DNA from: Hoplostethus atlanticus
Taxonomy: Eukaryota; Chordata; Actinopteri; Trachichthyiformes; Trachichthyidae
Assembly: GCA_034670405.1 (NCBI GenBank)
Contig: JAXDDX010000014.1
Coordinates: 2,098,501 to 2,162,500, forward strand
Length of the DNA: 64,000 nt
Direction: 5' to 3'
Each line of letters starts with the position of its first letter. Within the stretch, counting starts at the first letter, position 1. A program made the position numbers and the translations under genes. Shown here piece by piece: positions 40,191 through 52,894 of this stretch. Below the pieces are notes generated by a model. The model saw only the letters and a program-made list of their open reading frames with translations. It was not told the DNA's origin and did no database searches.

Positions 40191-42278
40191 AGAACTACTA
40201 GGCACTAGAAATACTTACTTGTAGTCCACCTGTTAGCTTGAACAAGTCCTTGGCATTCTCCTCTGTCCTCAACGAGTCGAGTACTGACTCCCTGTCTGGA
40301 GGTGCGAGCTATTCATGTAAACGGATAGGTATACTTAATAAAATGGTGACTGAGTGTATATGGAACTATTGATGTGTAGCTGTGTTTTTTTATGCAAGTG
40401 GCACTGTTGCTAAAACATCATCGACCATCTTTCTCCCTGATAAAGATTCCGGTATGCTCCCAACATCTATGTTCAGACAAAATTAAATTTCAACATAGCC
40501 TACAAAAAAAAACTGTTCTCTCAGCCTGTGACAGACTGCCATGGGACGTCTGATTGCGATCCGCTGGGCTGTGACAGAAGGAGTAATGACATCACTGAGT
40601 GCCTGATCCAAGACACGCTTCAGATTGAATTTAGGTCAGCACATATGGATGAGTTGCCTACCTTAGAGGACAATAATAACAATTTGAATATGAGGTGATG
40701 TGTCATTCCTACCTTGTTTTGGTATCAATTTTGCAAAGAGTCCAATATATTTTTTATACATCAGAGCTTTGGGACGAAACATAAAAATAACCACATTCAA
40801 ATAGAATGAAACTTATTAACACCACTGGTTTCAGAAAAGCAATTTAATTTAAAGCAGTATTTTTTTTTTATAGTGTTCAATTAACATACATTTTCAGATA
40901 GCGTGATAGCAGATACCTATGGCAGTGATTGATCAACACAAAATAAATGCAAAATATTTCAACAATGGAAAAACATGGCAAACAATGGCCTAGGTTATTG
41001 ACTCCTACCAAAGAAAATAATTACTCTGGACTCATGCCTATACTGGTGGGATTGTCCTGTAAACATGAATCATATTAAATAATGTTAAAACAGATTTGTA
41101 ACTATTTCCTTTGGAATTCATCACACTGGAAGTCCGTCTTTGTAAAGAGCTGTATAAATACATAAACACAGCTTTGCTTACCGAAATGTATCATCAACCT
41201 CAAATAGAACAGTTTAACGTAAGGTCATGCCAAATTAGTTGCATTTGTTGCAATGGTTCGCAATCATGAGTGAATTACCTTTTTGTATCTCTTCTATTTG
41301 AAGTAGGCATTGGACTGTGCTTCGTGTGACCCTGCCAGTTAGCACCGGGCATCAGTCTGTGCCCCAGTGGTCCTGGATGATGCCATCAGGAGTGGACGTG
41401 GTCTAGATACCACACAGGCCTCGCAATGCCATGCCAGATGCAGCTTTGCCACCCGTGGCACCATCTCAACCTTTCGAAATTTAACGGTTCATATACGTCA
41501 GGGCTGAACCATCTGGCCCTGTGAAGAGTTGGTGCATGTTGAAATGACTTTGGGGTTGATGAAATGGACAAGTTGATGAATGTTGTCATTTGTTTACTAC
41601 ATAAAAATGTGCATTTCTTTGTTAGCATTTATTAGTCTGTCATTTTTTTTTGTTTTTCTTTATTTTGATGTAATTATGCTTCAGGCATTGAGGTGTGAGT
41701 TTGTGTTACAACAGAGATAACCTGTAGTATACTGTTAATGTAATTATTTCTATCATGATACATTGCTATTCCCTTGTCACATTGTCCATTCATCATGTCA
41801 TCAGTATGCAGAGTAATGGATCTGGTGGTGTTTTTCCATCAGAAAGGGGATTAGCATGTTCTTGGCTCTCGCCGTCTTTCTCAGTGAGTGCAGCCAAACA
41901 TGTTCCGAGACACAGCATCCTGATCCTGCAGCATGATCCTGCAGTTATCCTTCACGACACCGATGTAGGATCACATTCACCCTAACTGAGTTCAAGTTGA
42001 AATTTAAAAGTTGTTAATTTAAAAGAGAAAAGAAAGAGAAAAAACAAAATTAACCCAACGAACCCAACTAACGTACCCAAGTTGATAACCCTTTCAGTAT
42101 TGCATGCAATCTAAATATAGGACACTGGACAATAGGACATTGGATCTGAGACAGGATTGCCACTGTCCACATGTCACTCAACTGACACTTGAAAACAGGG
42201 TGTACACATGCACAGTGGGCTGTGAACTGAGCTGTAACACTACCCTAGACATTCAGATGTGTCTTGATCAGGCAAGTG

Positions 42279-42279
<1 letters not shown>

Positions 42280-42312
<33 letters not shown>
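42280..42312. repeat. (CA)n microsatellite
   Basis: About 16 CA units, with one CG at the left edge. Confidence 0.94.
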
Positions 42313-42313
<1 letters not shown>

Positions 42314-44025
42314 GCACTCACTGTGATAATAAAGTAGGGAGAAAGGGGGAGGGGCAGAAAAAATGCAGTATATCTGTAGAGGGGGGCGGAAACTTGAGAA
42401 GGGCATCTCTTGTGTTTCCATTAAGATAGTGGAGATGTAATGGTAGGGATGTAGGACCAGATAAGAACAGGAAGCGACATGAATGGAAATGGAATGTCGT
42501 TTTTTTTCCCTGTATAACCTAAAGTTAGCATGATGTCAGCGCCAAAGGTTCCTCTGGTTGCATTACCACACGGTATGTCAGCATTCCATATAATATTACA
42601 CTACTGGCCTCTACCCAACATGATAAAAATGTATGTAAGCATAACCCATACATACATAACCCAGTGTAGCATATGAGCAGTGGAAACTCAAATGTAGAAA
42701 AAAACAGAAGCTGTTGGATTAGTTGAGTCCAATTGAGAATCCTACATTTTAAAGAACAGTTTCCCTGGAGTAGCCTACTTGGTTAAGTAAATGTCAGGTA
42801 GTATTCAAAAAAAATCAAACACCCCTGCCAACGAGTCTTTATGTTATGTGGCACACATATCCGGGGAGTGCCTGTGGTTTACACCCTCTCATCCTCTCTA
42901 GGTTGGTGCTGTGCGGATGCATGTATTTTCACTTTGTTGTAGATCAGCTTTAGACGGCTTCAACTGTCAGCCACAGCCCTTTATGTCCCTCATGGCCCAT
43001 TCTATTTGCACCAGCCATTAGCTGAGAAAAAGGCCTCTGTCTGTCGGCCCAGCTTATTTAGCGACTCTTTGTTTGTTTTTCCCTTGCTGATTCCCATTTG
43101 ATCGTCTCATTTCTCGCTCCTCATTGATGCCGGTTGCATGTAATTTTTTTTCCTAGCGTTTCATTGTACAAGTTTGGAGAATAGTTGGGGGTGGGGGTGG
43201 TGCTCGAGGGATGGCCTAATCATATGCAGGCACATTGTCATAGGCTTTAATCGCCTTTGTCAGCCTTTCCTCGGAGTTCAGAGAGGGGCCGACGTCCCTG
43301 CGTGATACGAACCGCTGTGTATGTATTGGAGATACATAAACTTTGAAAACAAAGGGAGGGAGAAAGATAAAGAAGAAGGAGAGGGAGGAAGAGAGACAAG
43401 ACTAAAAGTTGCCGGTTGCTGTTGTTGTACATACTTTATCACACAGAAGTCTATACTTTGACCGAGATAATGTCTTTGTGCCGGTGCCAACGGACAAATT
43501 CATATCAGCTTTTCATTGTGGTCATTTGACTCAGCAAGGCCATGGCGTTGTGTTATCAAAATGAAGCAGCGTTGTTCATCCATCAAGGAGCTGCTATAAC
43601 TACAATTGACAACGACGAAAGAGATTAAACACAATGACTATGTACAACAAATTCTGGCAAATACTTTTAATTTTTGTAACAAAGAGCAAGTTTTTATGTG
43701 TCCCTACACTGTACAATGATAATAAGAGTAAGAATAACATATTAAGTCAGTAATTGCTCAGCTGAAGTCCTTAGAGCGACACTGGAGAGTCTCGGAGTCG
43801 ATGCATGTCGAGTTGTTGTTGATGCGCTGCTGATAAGAAATACCAAACAGGTGCAACGCTTGGCTGTGGATAGCACCACCGGGAATGTCATTTATATTAT
43901 TATTTTAACAAAGAGTGTCAACATGGTAGATGAGGAGCATAAGCTATTAAGGTAAATTTAATTATGTCCTCCACTAATTTATTTTTCCTATCACAAGATT
44001 TATCATGCAGCAGGAGTAATTGGTG

Positions 44026-44052
44026 GTGTGTGTGTGTGTGTGTGTGTGTGTG
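44026..44052. repeat. (GT)n microsatellite
   Basis: About 13 uninterrupted GT units. Confidence 0.94.
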
Positions 44053-45393
44053 AGGAGTTTGAAGAAAAAGTGAACAGAACAGCTCCCTCAGGATACACCA
44101 TTCTTAACACTGATGGAGTGACATTGCGATTTGTACAGGTCTGTTTATGACGCCACAGCTAATTGATCCAAGAGCACGGATCAATCTGGCCGCTCTGCCA
44201 AAGGGGAGAGGCTTCACCATTCAGGACTTTGTCCCCAAGGTCATATTCTATTACTCAAATATTGACCTTCCTGTTCTCTCTTGACATTCTGTCCAAATCA
44301 CATCCTGTTGTTATCGTAAGGCCATTTAAGTATCTGCCTTCTCTTTCATCTGATATATCCTCTCTGTGATGGCCTCTGTGGCAGGTTATCAAAGCCCCAA
44401 ACATAATGCTCCCCCTCAGTACACTGTCACATTGCTAGTCATGTTGGCGTGCCACCAGAAAATCGTTAATGTAATAACTTGACTATTAGGGTAGAATAAT
44501 TGACCTTAGCGTATTTAACTTTGACAATAATTGAAAATTCTCATTAAACCCAGTGAGTTGCAGATTAACAGCATTGGTATCAAATGTTCAGCATAGTCTC
44601 TGCTGTGTTTCATTCAACATTTCATATTTTGGTTGAGATATTCTTGGTAACATCCTGGCTAATAATGCCTGCATCAAATGATAAATTGTATAACTAATAA
44701 TAGCCGGGAACATTGGGCAGAGTGACCTTGACAAAACATTACAGCGGTAAAAAGCTCACAGAAAGTCACAGAAAGTATTACTGTGTTGCGTAATATTTGA
44801 CTGGAATCACCCCGAGTGATTGAAAAATTCATCACAAAGGTCGAAACAAGGAAACAAAATAGGTGATGAGAATTGGTTCAAAAGTCCAGGTGACATTTAG
44901 TGAAAGGTCCTCTTAGCTCTCAAGTGTCTCACACACCAGGCATTGGATATTTATGAATTGATTCAGCAGTGTCAGTCAGTCCTGCACTTTGCCTGGGGCA
45001 CTAATCCATGTGATGGAATTCATATGTCTACTTCATATTAAGTTTCCCGTGCTGCTTATTGACCTTTTCATCTAGGATTTTCTCTCACTGATGTGAGCTG
45101 GCCCCATCACCGAAACTGTCTACAGCCATTATTTCGCTGCTTTCTACTCTGCTGCGGGTGAGAAAGTCTCCGACGTTTAACACACTGTTCCTTTTCGAGG
45201 TGAGCAGTAGCAGTTTAGGATGTTGGTTGCAGTCACCACTTCCACAGATAGCGGAAGAGATGTATGTGTAAATATGTTCATTGCTACTGTTGTCCCTTCA
45301 TTTCTGTATTCACCCTTTATCTATTTTTGCAAAAAGATTTGTCATTTCTGTATTGAATTCTCTTTCAGTGTTCATCTGAGTGCCTGCATCATA

Positions 45394-45915
45394 CAGATTA
45401 AGTATGAAGTATTTAGACCCCTTGAGTTTTTGCACATTTTGTTGTGCTATGTAAGTTATTTCAAAATGCTTAAGTCGGGATTTTAGTTTGAGTTCTATTC
45501 AAAGCACTCTATTCTATCAAAGTGGAAACAAAATTGTAGAAATGTATGTATAAAGAATAAAATTAAAATAACAAAGTATTCAACTGCATGCCTTTGTTTG
45601 GGCCTAATTGGGCAAAGCATTGCTCAGCATTTCTTATCAACTGTGACTCAGATGTCATATTTAGATTATAATTAGTGTTTTCCTGTCAAACCTTTTATTT
45701 GTTATTTTAATTTGTCTTTCTTGCAAACAAAGCAGGTCTTAATGAGATGTTAGGGTGAAGGTTGGAGTCTCCATCAGAATACATTAGAAAAAAGTCCAGT
45801 TCTTCGGGTTTAAAACAAAGTAAAACAATTAACAAATGCATTATGGAATAACTTATAATAGCACAACAAAATGTGCAGAATGTCAAGAGGCTGGAATACT
45901 TTTGCAAGGCCACTG
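45394..45915. mobile_element. Tc1/mariner-type MITE, 522 bp
   Basis: Both ends begin CAG and are flanked by TA (45392-45393 and 45916-45917). About 70-85 bp at each end are inverted copies: left AGTATTTAGACCCCTTGAG and GCACATTTTGTTGTGCTAT match the complement of the right AGTATTCCAGCCTCTTGAC and GCACATTTTGTTGTGCTAT. The phrase CAGTGGCCTTGCAAAAGTATTC at the right end is typical of a large teleost Tc1-related family. The interior codes for nothing recognisable. Confidence 0.75.
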
Positions 45916-46314
45916 TAGGCTGCTGATAGATGAGTCCTCAATGGAGAAGATCCACTGACCAGGAAGAAGGTTTTGTTCAGTATTTGGGCCTGTGTTCCAT
46001 TACATTGAGAGGTCTGGTTACACAATCACGCATGATATCAGATGAAAATATCTCATGTCACTATGGCACATTCAGAGAGGAATGCCTCCCAATTTAGTTA
46101 GTTATTTAGCCAATTGATGGTGACTAGGACATGACTTTGTGTGCAATATATCATCTGCCATGCTGTGTTTTGTTTGATGACAAGTGATTTCCTGAAGCAC
46201 CCGTTCAGGCACTGTGGCCAAGGCTACCTGCTGTGTTTTTGTTTTTGTCAGTGGTATCAAATCAAAGTCTCTTGATTGCTCCTGTTTGAGTCACAAGATC
46301 ATATTTCCCCATCT

Positions 46315-46463
<149 letters not shown>

Positions 46464-49420
46464 AGACATGTATCTCAATTTGGTATACCTTCTTGCGCGC
46501 TACCACAAATGATAAAAGGACCCTTGTTCTTTGACAACAGAATATGATGAATGCCTACTTTTCGACGTGTTGACAAGCTCTCCTCTCCGTTCGCCCCCTT
46601 TTCGCCATCTCAGTACAAAACAGTACTTGATTAAATCCCATTAACACAGTCATTTGCATCAAGGACCTTGATTAAAATGCAGAGATATGATTTTGGTATC
46701 TAATCTTTCTCTGAAATCTCCAACTCAATTGCTCTGAGACTAAACAACTAATTGAATATTAAGACTGAAGCATCAGACAGTATTGTAAGCAGATTTTCTG
46801 GCTGTGCGTATTGAGCTTATATAGGAGATAGGGATATCATGATGACTGCCATGATAATGCTATTTCTTCAGCTCACATCAGCATGCTGTACTGTTTTAAC
46901 AGAGATGTAGTCATTCCTCTAATTTCTTATATGCAGGTGTTCTTTTTTTCCCAGGGTCTGGTCTTACAGTTCTTTCCCGTGTCTAAGCCCTCCCTCTCCA
47001 CCCTTTTACCTTGTAAACATGAATAAACAGTCCACCTCGCCACACTTTCAGCCCGGCGGTCTGAAAAGTTCTGAGAGACTGTGATCGAGGGTGATTGACA
47101 TCTACAAGAAGGCGAGCTGTTATTTACTTTAAGGTGTAGGTTCTAAAAGAAGCCTTGCCACAGGGCCGTATGAGACAGCATTGTATGAGGCCACTGGGGT
47201 GTGAGAGATGGTGCTTCAAGAGACTACCTCTGCTATGTTTTTAATTAATATCTGCCTCGGGGCTACTGGTTATATACAAACAGAAAGAGCCTTGGCGCAT
47301 ACCAATGGTCCGCACATTAAAGCAAATACAGTATGGGATAAAACATTCACTCTGCTGTCAAGATGAAATTTAATTTGATCCAGCCCTCTTCAAATAATAA
47401 ATAACACTATGAATAATTTACTCTTGATGTATTTGAATTTAATACCATCCCAGCTCATTTTTAAAGATCCAGGTGTACTGAGAGGGATGTCAATACAGAC
47501 ATACGTTTTTCATCACGTTCTTGTCTATGCCTGCTCAGATCTTGGTAGAAATCTTGGAATCTGCAAGAAATCTTTCCATTTTTGTCACCATGTCAGTTTG
47601 TCACCCAGTATCCAAATGGGATGTGATATTACTAAATGATTTTAAGAGATATTGCAGTGTGGTATATTATCATTTTATGCCTTAGATGACAGTATGCTGA
47701 TTCATGCATGGTGTCTTGACAGTTGTCATGACAACAGCTTAGAAACATACAACTATTTCTGCAATCACTTGATAAAGAAATTAAAGAATAGTTCAATTAC
47801 ATGGCATATCCATTAATTGCCATAGTATGTCTTTTATATTGTGAAACACTGGGAAAAAAAAAACATAACTACATAACAAGTTTGTTTAATATACCTTCCT
47901 GGGGAGCAAAAGTACTTCACCATACCATAAGGTGCCAATGTGTCTTCCACTCTAAGCATCCACCCACCAACAGCCATTAACTACAAACTAAGCAAGCTAG
48001 ATTTGACTAAGCAAATGAAAAGCGTACATGTCTCGAGCCGCAGCGCAATGTTGAAGAGACTTTGAATTGGCCTCAGCATGCAAAATCTGGCTGAAGGATG
48101 GAGTGCAGCATCTTATCTGAGAAGCATTAGCACACATAATTTCCAGCGCCATTTTATTTGCCCCTCAGCAACCAGAAAAAAAACATCAACATGAGCTGTA
48201 ATCTTTTGTGTGGCAAGAATGTGAACTAATGAGATGAATCAAGAATCACTAGCCCGAGGCAGAACTTTAAGGGGGGCGTGTATATGTGTGCGCGTGCTTA
48301 AACACCAAAGAGTGCCACTGACAAAAAACCTAAAAGTAAGATGCTATGAAAATAAACAAAGCAATCCTATTAGAGGAGGCAACATTGCAAAGACCACGAA
48401 GATGCTTGAGAATCAAAGCCTTTTTGCCAGATCAACCACTTCTTGACCAACTCATACAAGGACAAGCGCAAACACTATTAGTAATAGCTTTTTTTATTTG
48501 ATCTTTTCATCTTTTTTTCAGATAGATCACAATGAACACAGCCTTTAGACAATAGCAGTTGAGATAATCCATACAAATGAATGTCTCTGGTCTTTTCACC
48601 AGTTGCCCGTTGTAGCGTGGAGCCCTATGATATCAGTGTGGGCTTGGGGGTGAGGGGACGACACGAACAAACATTGGGTGCTTGTTTTAACTAACCAAAA
48701 TGCTATGTTGCTATCCTTCTATGTGTGTGTGTGTGAAACAGTGGCTGTGTGTGTAGGTCTGCGTGTTCCGGCATCGGCGTGAGTCAGAGGAGCAAGGGGG
48801 AATTGGCCACATTCAACACGGCCCTGTTCTAATCACTTGGTAAAACCAACAGTCTCGAGTGGCCAAAAATACCCAACTCTAGGTTTGAGTGATGCACTGA
48901 TCAATCCTTCTGCATGCCTACAGTGTGTAATTAGACAATAATGAGAGGCCTTGCATTATACTTGATCCCCAGCTATGTGTTGACCTCAGCAGCCTCTGCT
49001 CAATTAAACAGCAAATAGCCTGAGAGAGGGCCATGGCTTTAAAGAATACCTTCCACCTCACTGGACCCAGCTCATTTCCTGCCCAGTTTGCCAGGGCGTA
49101 CGGATAGTGGCCAGGCCAGAGGCACACCATTAGAGGGGGGGGACAGCGCTTTAAAAGTGTCTGAACTGTGACAGTGACTCTTTGTGGCAGCCAGATTCTG
49201 AGTAAAAAGACAAGAGTCCTGGGGTGACCTCGGCGCTATTTTTTCAATTACTGTCGAAACAAAAAGAAGGAGCGCGGCAATGGTTTAATGTGACGGTGGG
49301 AATTAAAACCATGTAGCGGTTACAGAAATTAAAATGCAGAAAAGCAATTTGTTTTGTCATACAATGAAGGCATTAAAACAGATCAAGCACAGACATGCAT
49401 GCACACGTCTGCACTCACAT

Positions 49421-49440
49421 ACACACACACACACACACAC
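49421..49440. repeat. (AC)n microsatellite
   Basis: About 10 AC units. Confidence 0.9.
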
Positions 49441-49614
49441 GCCAAAAGAGAAGAGAATATGTGATCCAGCAATGAAGACTGAGCTGAGATGAAAATAAAA
49501 TAAACCATGAAGACCAGCGTGGAAGTGTCGCGTAGTAGTTCACCCTCTCTTACAGCTTTCACCTTTTAAATAACTATTCTTTTAAATAACAGCAAGTGTG
49601 TTGCTGCAGTACAG

Positions 49615-49616
<2 letters not shown>

Positions 49617-49652
<36 letters not shown>
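49617..49652. repeat. (GT)n microsatellite
   Basis: About 17 uninterrupted GT units. Confidence 0.95.
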
Positions 49653-49655
<3 letters not shown>

Positions 49656-51593
49656 GGCAATGTTTGTGTGGCATGTTGTTGGGATCAGAGCTGCAGTATG
49701 CACTTTGTATGAATAGCACACTATAATTGTTTGTTGCTGCTTGTGTGGCAAATGTCAGGCATGTTTGATTTGCCTGGCTGTGTTTGAGAGAGATATAAAA
49801 AAAAAATCTCATTTAGAACTAAACATAAATGTTTTCCTTTTCCATCGTCTCCTTCATCCTCTCTCTAAAAACAGCCTCTGCCATCTCCCAGGAAAAAGAG
49901 CGAGGGTAAACCTACCGACTACTGCGTAGAAGAAAGAGTGTAAAAAAGGCATGTAGTTACTTTGCTCCTCAGAGGCGAGCAAACAAAGAGCTGAAGAGGA
50001 GAAAAATAGGCAAATGAAGAGCGAAATAAGTAAAAAAAACAGAAAGCAGGCAGAAAATGACAGGATATCGGGAAATGACAGGAAATACTAGATATGTCTT
50101 TGTAATGCCACATTGCTTAGCAAGGGTGTCTGTCATTTAGCCAGCTCCCCCAAGGTGGCACAACAGTTTTAAATTACACAACAAGGGGTGCAGCCCAATA
50201 GTCAGAAATGGCTTCCTCTTCCTTGTCTCCTCTCTTTAACCAAAACTGGCCAAAAGACACCGGGTCCAGGGCCTGCATCAGGGAGAATGGCCAAACATGT
50301 GAATCGCCATCTGTTCAATTATATCACGCAGATTAAGAAAAAAAGAAGCAAGAAAAGAAACAGCATCAAAAATACTGAGATATGACATGAGTCTGTTGAA
50401 CAGAATGTGTTGTATCTGCTGCCAAGAGGCCAACCCAAAAATACCTTATAAACACACCATGAGCCACATGAATGAAAAAGTCACTGTTCCCTCAATTGGG
50501 TACATCTTACACAGGTCTGGTGGTGGTTGTCACATTTTCCAAAATGCATCTACTGTGATAGCCTACTGTTTTGCCTGTCTTACTATCAGTGAATATTAGA
50601 AAAAGCACCTCCCATTATTATTTCAGAGAGTGGCCGAAATGTGCCAAGATTTTCAAAAATAAATATTTGTATCATTTTTTTTTTTAAGAAAGCCTGAATG
50701 TGAAGACACTTGGTTGATATAAACCGTGTATCTAAACAGCTAAGACATCAAATCCAAAGTAACTTCAGAAAGAGTTTCAGATGTCAAGTTTCTTTGCAAA
50801 GTATGAGAATTCTAACATGTATAGTGAAGGAGTACATACATAAACAACACAGACTGCTGAAAAAAGAACCTCTTTTGGTCCTTTATAGAAAATGCACATT
50901 CTGGTGGACCAGGGCTTCATAAGCAGTCACAAGCTCCACAGATACAACAAGCTCTCCGCAGAGACGGTAAGGCAGTTATATGATCACCAAGGAAATCACT
51001 CCGCCTTCCATATGGCAGGTTTCTTTTTTGGAAAGAAAGTAAAAACATAATGAACACAAAATACCCATACTAGTTATTGTTAAAGAAAATAGCTGCCCTG
51101 TAAAAATCTGCTTAGTAAAAAATATTCAAACTGTTTGAATTGTTGCTTTTTTGTTGTTGGTTTGAAATGTTTTCTAGATCAGCTGGCTCATTAAGCTTTC
51201 AACAGTTATTGTATTTGATCCAGCTGGATCTCAGGGTAAAAAGAGGCGACATCTCAAAAGCACTGAAGCCAGCCTGCAAAGATGCAGAATAGAGAGGGAA
51301 AAACACCAACGAAAACCCAAACTAAAGCAAACTCACAGAGTTCGACAGCTACTAAGGCAACTTTTGCCAAATACAATATAAGCCCATGTATATTGCAACA
51401 CAACTATATATTAATTTAATAAAATACACAATATAGCTTTTGTACACATAACAATTTGGCTCAAATGCACAGAAATTGAAGTAAAATCAATAAAAAATAT
51501 GTCAACTTTTTTGATGTAAACACATTTAAATCGGATACATTTACACATATAATGATATTATGTATAGTGATAATGTGAAGGGACATTTTCTTG

Positions 51594-51603
51594 TTTATTT
51601 ATT
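51594..51603 (-). terminator. Candidate poly(A) signal pair for pcdh17
   Basis: On the minus strand this reads AATAAATAAA, two overlapping canonical hexamers about 1.29 kb after the stop codon. A GT-containing stretch (TGTGTAAATG) follows about 50 nt downstream, later than the usual 10-30 nt. Confidence 0.45.
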
Positions 51604-52366
51604 TTTTGGGGTATTTTTCTTTGAAACAATGGCAGTGTCCTTTGCAGTTCTTTGAATAAATACCCCGCTCTTAACCGCACCTTTACTCCAGGACACGTTT
51701 TGCTGAAATTCCTCATTTCTTTTTTTTCTTAAAAAATGTATAAATATTTTGTTAATATCTGGACACTATACATGGATTCATACATATAGTCATCTATATA
51801 ATCATATAGATATATCTTTTCACAGTTGAGGAAAAATGTCCCTTTTTATACAAGCTTGTGATTGCCTTAAGGCATAGTCAGACACATGGTAATTCACTGT
51901 ACACAAGGGACTGAAAGCTGATGATATACATGTATAAGACGATTACACAGATGGCCAGGTGTGTTTATGTATGTGTCTGTGTGTGTTTGTGTGTTGGTGT
52001 GTGTGTGTGTGTGTGGGGGTGCACGCAAAGTGTAGCGCGTATGTGTAAAATTGGAGTGTACGGCCACACCAGTCAGGAACATGAATGTTTAAATAGAGGG
52101 GCGAGAGAGACACAGCGTACACATGTGGCTACAAATGACAGGTGAAACATGGTTACACTGTTAATAATTCTCCATCAGTAGAACACACAGGCCCCTCCAC
52201 CCCCCCCAAGTCCATCCGCAACCCCCAATAAACACACCCCTGATTAACCGACCTCTTCATTTTTCAGATACAGGATCCTTTAAACTTTAAACACCAATAT
52301 TACAAAGTCAGAAAAGATAAGGTTGTGTATTTCGGTCTTTCGCTGGTCGCAACTCGACCAAACTTT

Positions 52367-52385
52367 GCTTCTTCTTCTTCTTCTT
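52367..52385. repeat. (TTC)n trinucleotide run
   Basis: Six TTC units on the plus strand, within the putative 3' UTR, i.e. GAA in the transcript. Confidence 0.9.
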
Positions 52386-52894
52386 CGATTGTCATGTCTG
52401 ACCATAAATAGTCCTTGTTCTTCAATGTCTGTGGCAATCACACGTAACAGAAATCCACCTACACACACTTTAGATATGTAGGCTTTCACAAGAGACCATG
52501 AACAACACACTTATGAGCTGGTGGGCACTTAGATAATAGCTTGCGAGGAGACAGAAGCATAAGCCTCTGCCATTTGCGTAAGAATCCAAAACAAAAAGAG
52601 TTTATAAATTCAGCAGAATTCAGTCATTCAGTCCGTATTTGCCAATCCGTTGTCCTTTTTTTTTTGTTGGTGGTGGTGTTAGGACCAAAACTGGTGCCAA
52701 AAGACTGACATGAATGTTCTCATTGTCCTTCCAATAGCGGTAATTTTCAACAAATACGGTGAGAACAGCTCCTATCATAAGAGCCATTTAACCTTTGCTT
52801 ATTTGTTTTGGTAAAAGTTTTGGCAAGAGAGTTTTTGGAATAGACATCCTACTCCTCTCTCTCTCCCTCCCTACTTTTCTTGCAGTTCTTTGTG

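Larger units (their letters stand above)
39726..40356 (-). mobile_element. Tc1/mariner-type element, 631 bp, with nested repeat
   Basis: The left end CACTCAGTGGTCACTTTATTA and the complement of the right end CACTCAGTCACCATTTTATTA form imperfect terminal inverted repeats flanked by TA on both sides. Inside, on the minus strand, lies an open transposase C-terminus (39758-39967). Between about 40114 and 40330 there is a second repeat beginning at a SINE-tail-like GACGCTTTTATCCAAAGCG, which looks inserted into the element. The remainder of the transposase gene is missing. Confidence 0.75.
40357..45393. other. Non-coding stretch, no gene recognised
   Basis: It contains (CA)n at 42280-42312, (GT)n at 44026-44052 and a purine-rich patch at 43347-43402. 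The blocks around 42950-43140 and 44400-45190 have balanced composition and look like possible conserved elements, but this is only an impression. A short direct repeat GATCCTGCAG occurs at 41920-41945. Confidence 0.4.
51575..52894 (-). other. Putative pcdh17 3' UTR
   Basis: It directly follows the pcdh17 stop codon (TGA at 52897-52895) on the minus strand. The first convincing poly(A) signal is the overlapping pair AATAAATAAA (minus strand of 51594-51603), so cleavage near 51575 would give about 1.3 kb. The segment is AT-rich with a GT/CA-type patch (51955-52018) and a GAA/TTC run (52367-52385). Mammalian PCDH17 3' UTRs are longer, so a more distal end is possible. No transcript evidence is available here. 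Confidence 0.5.
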
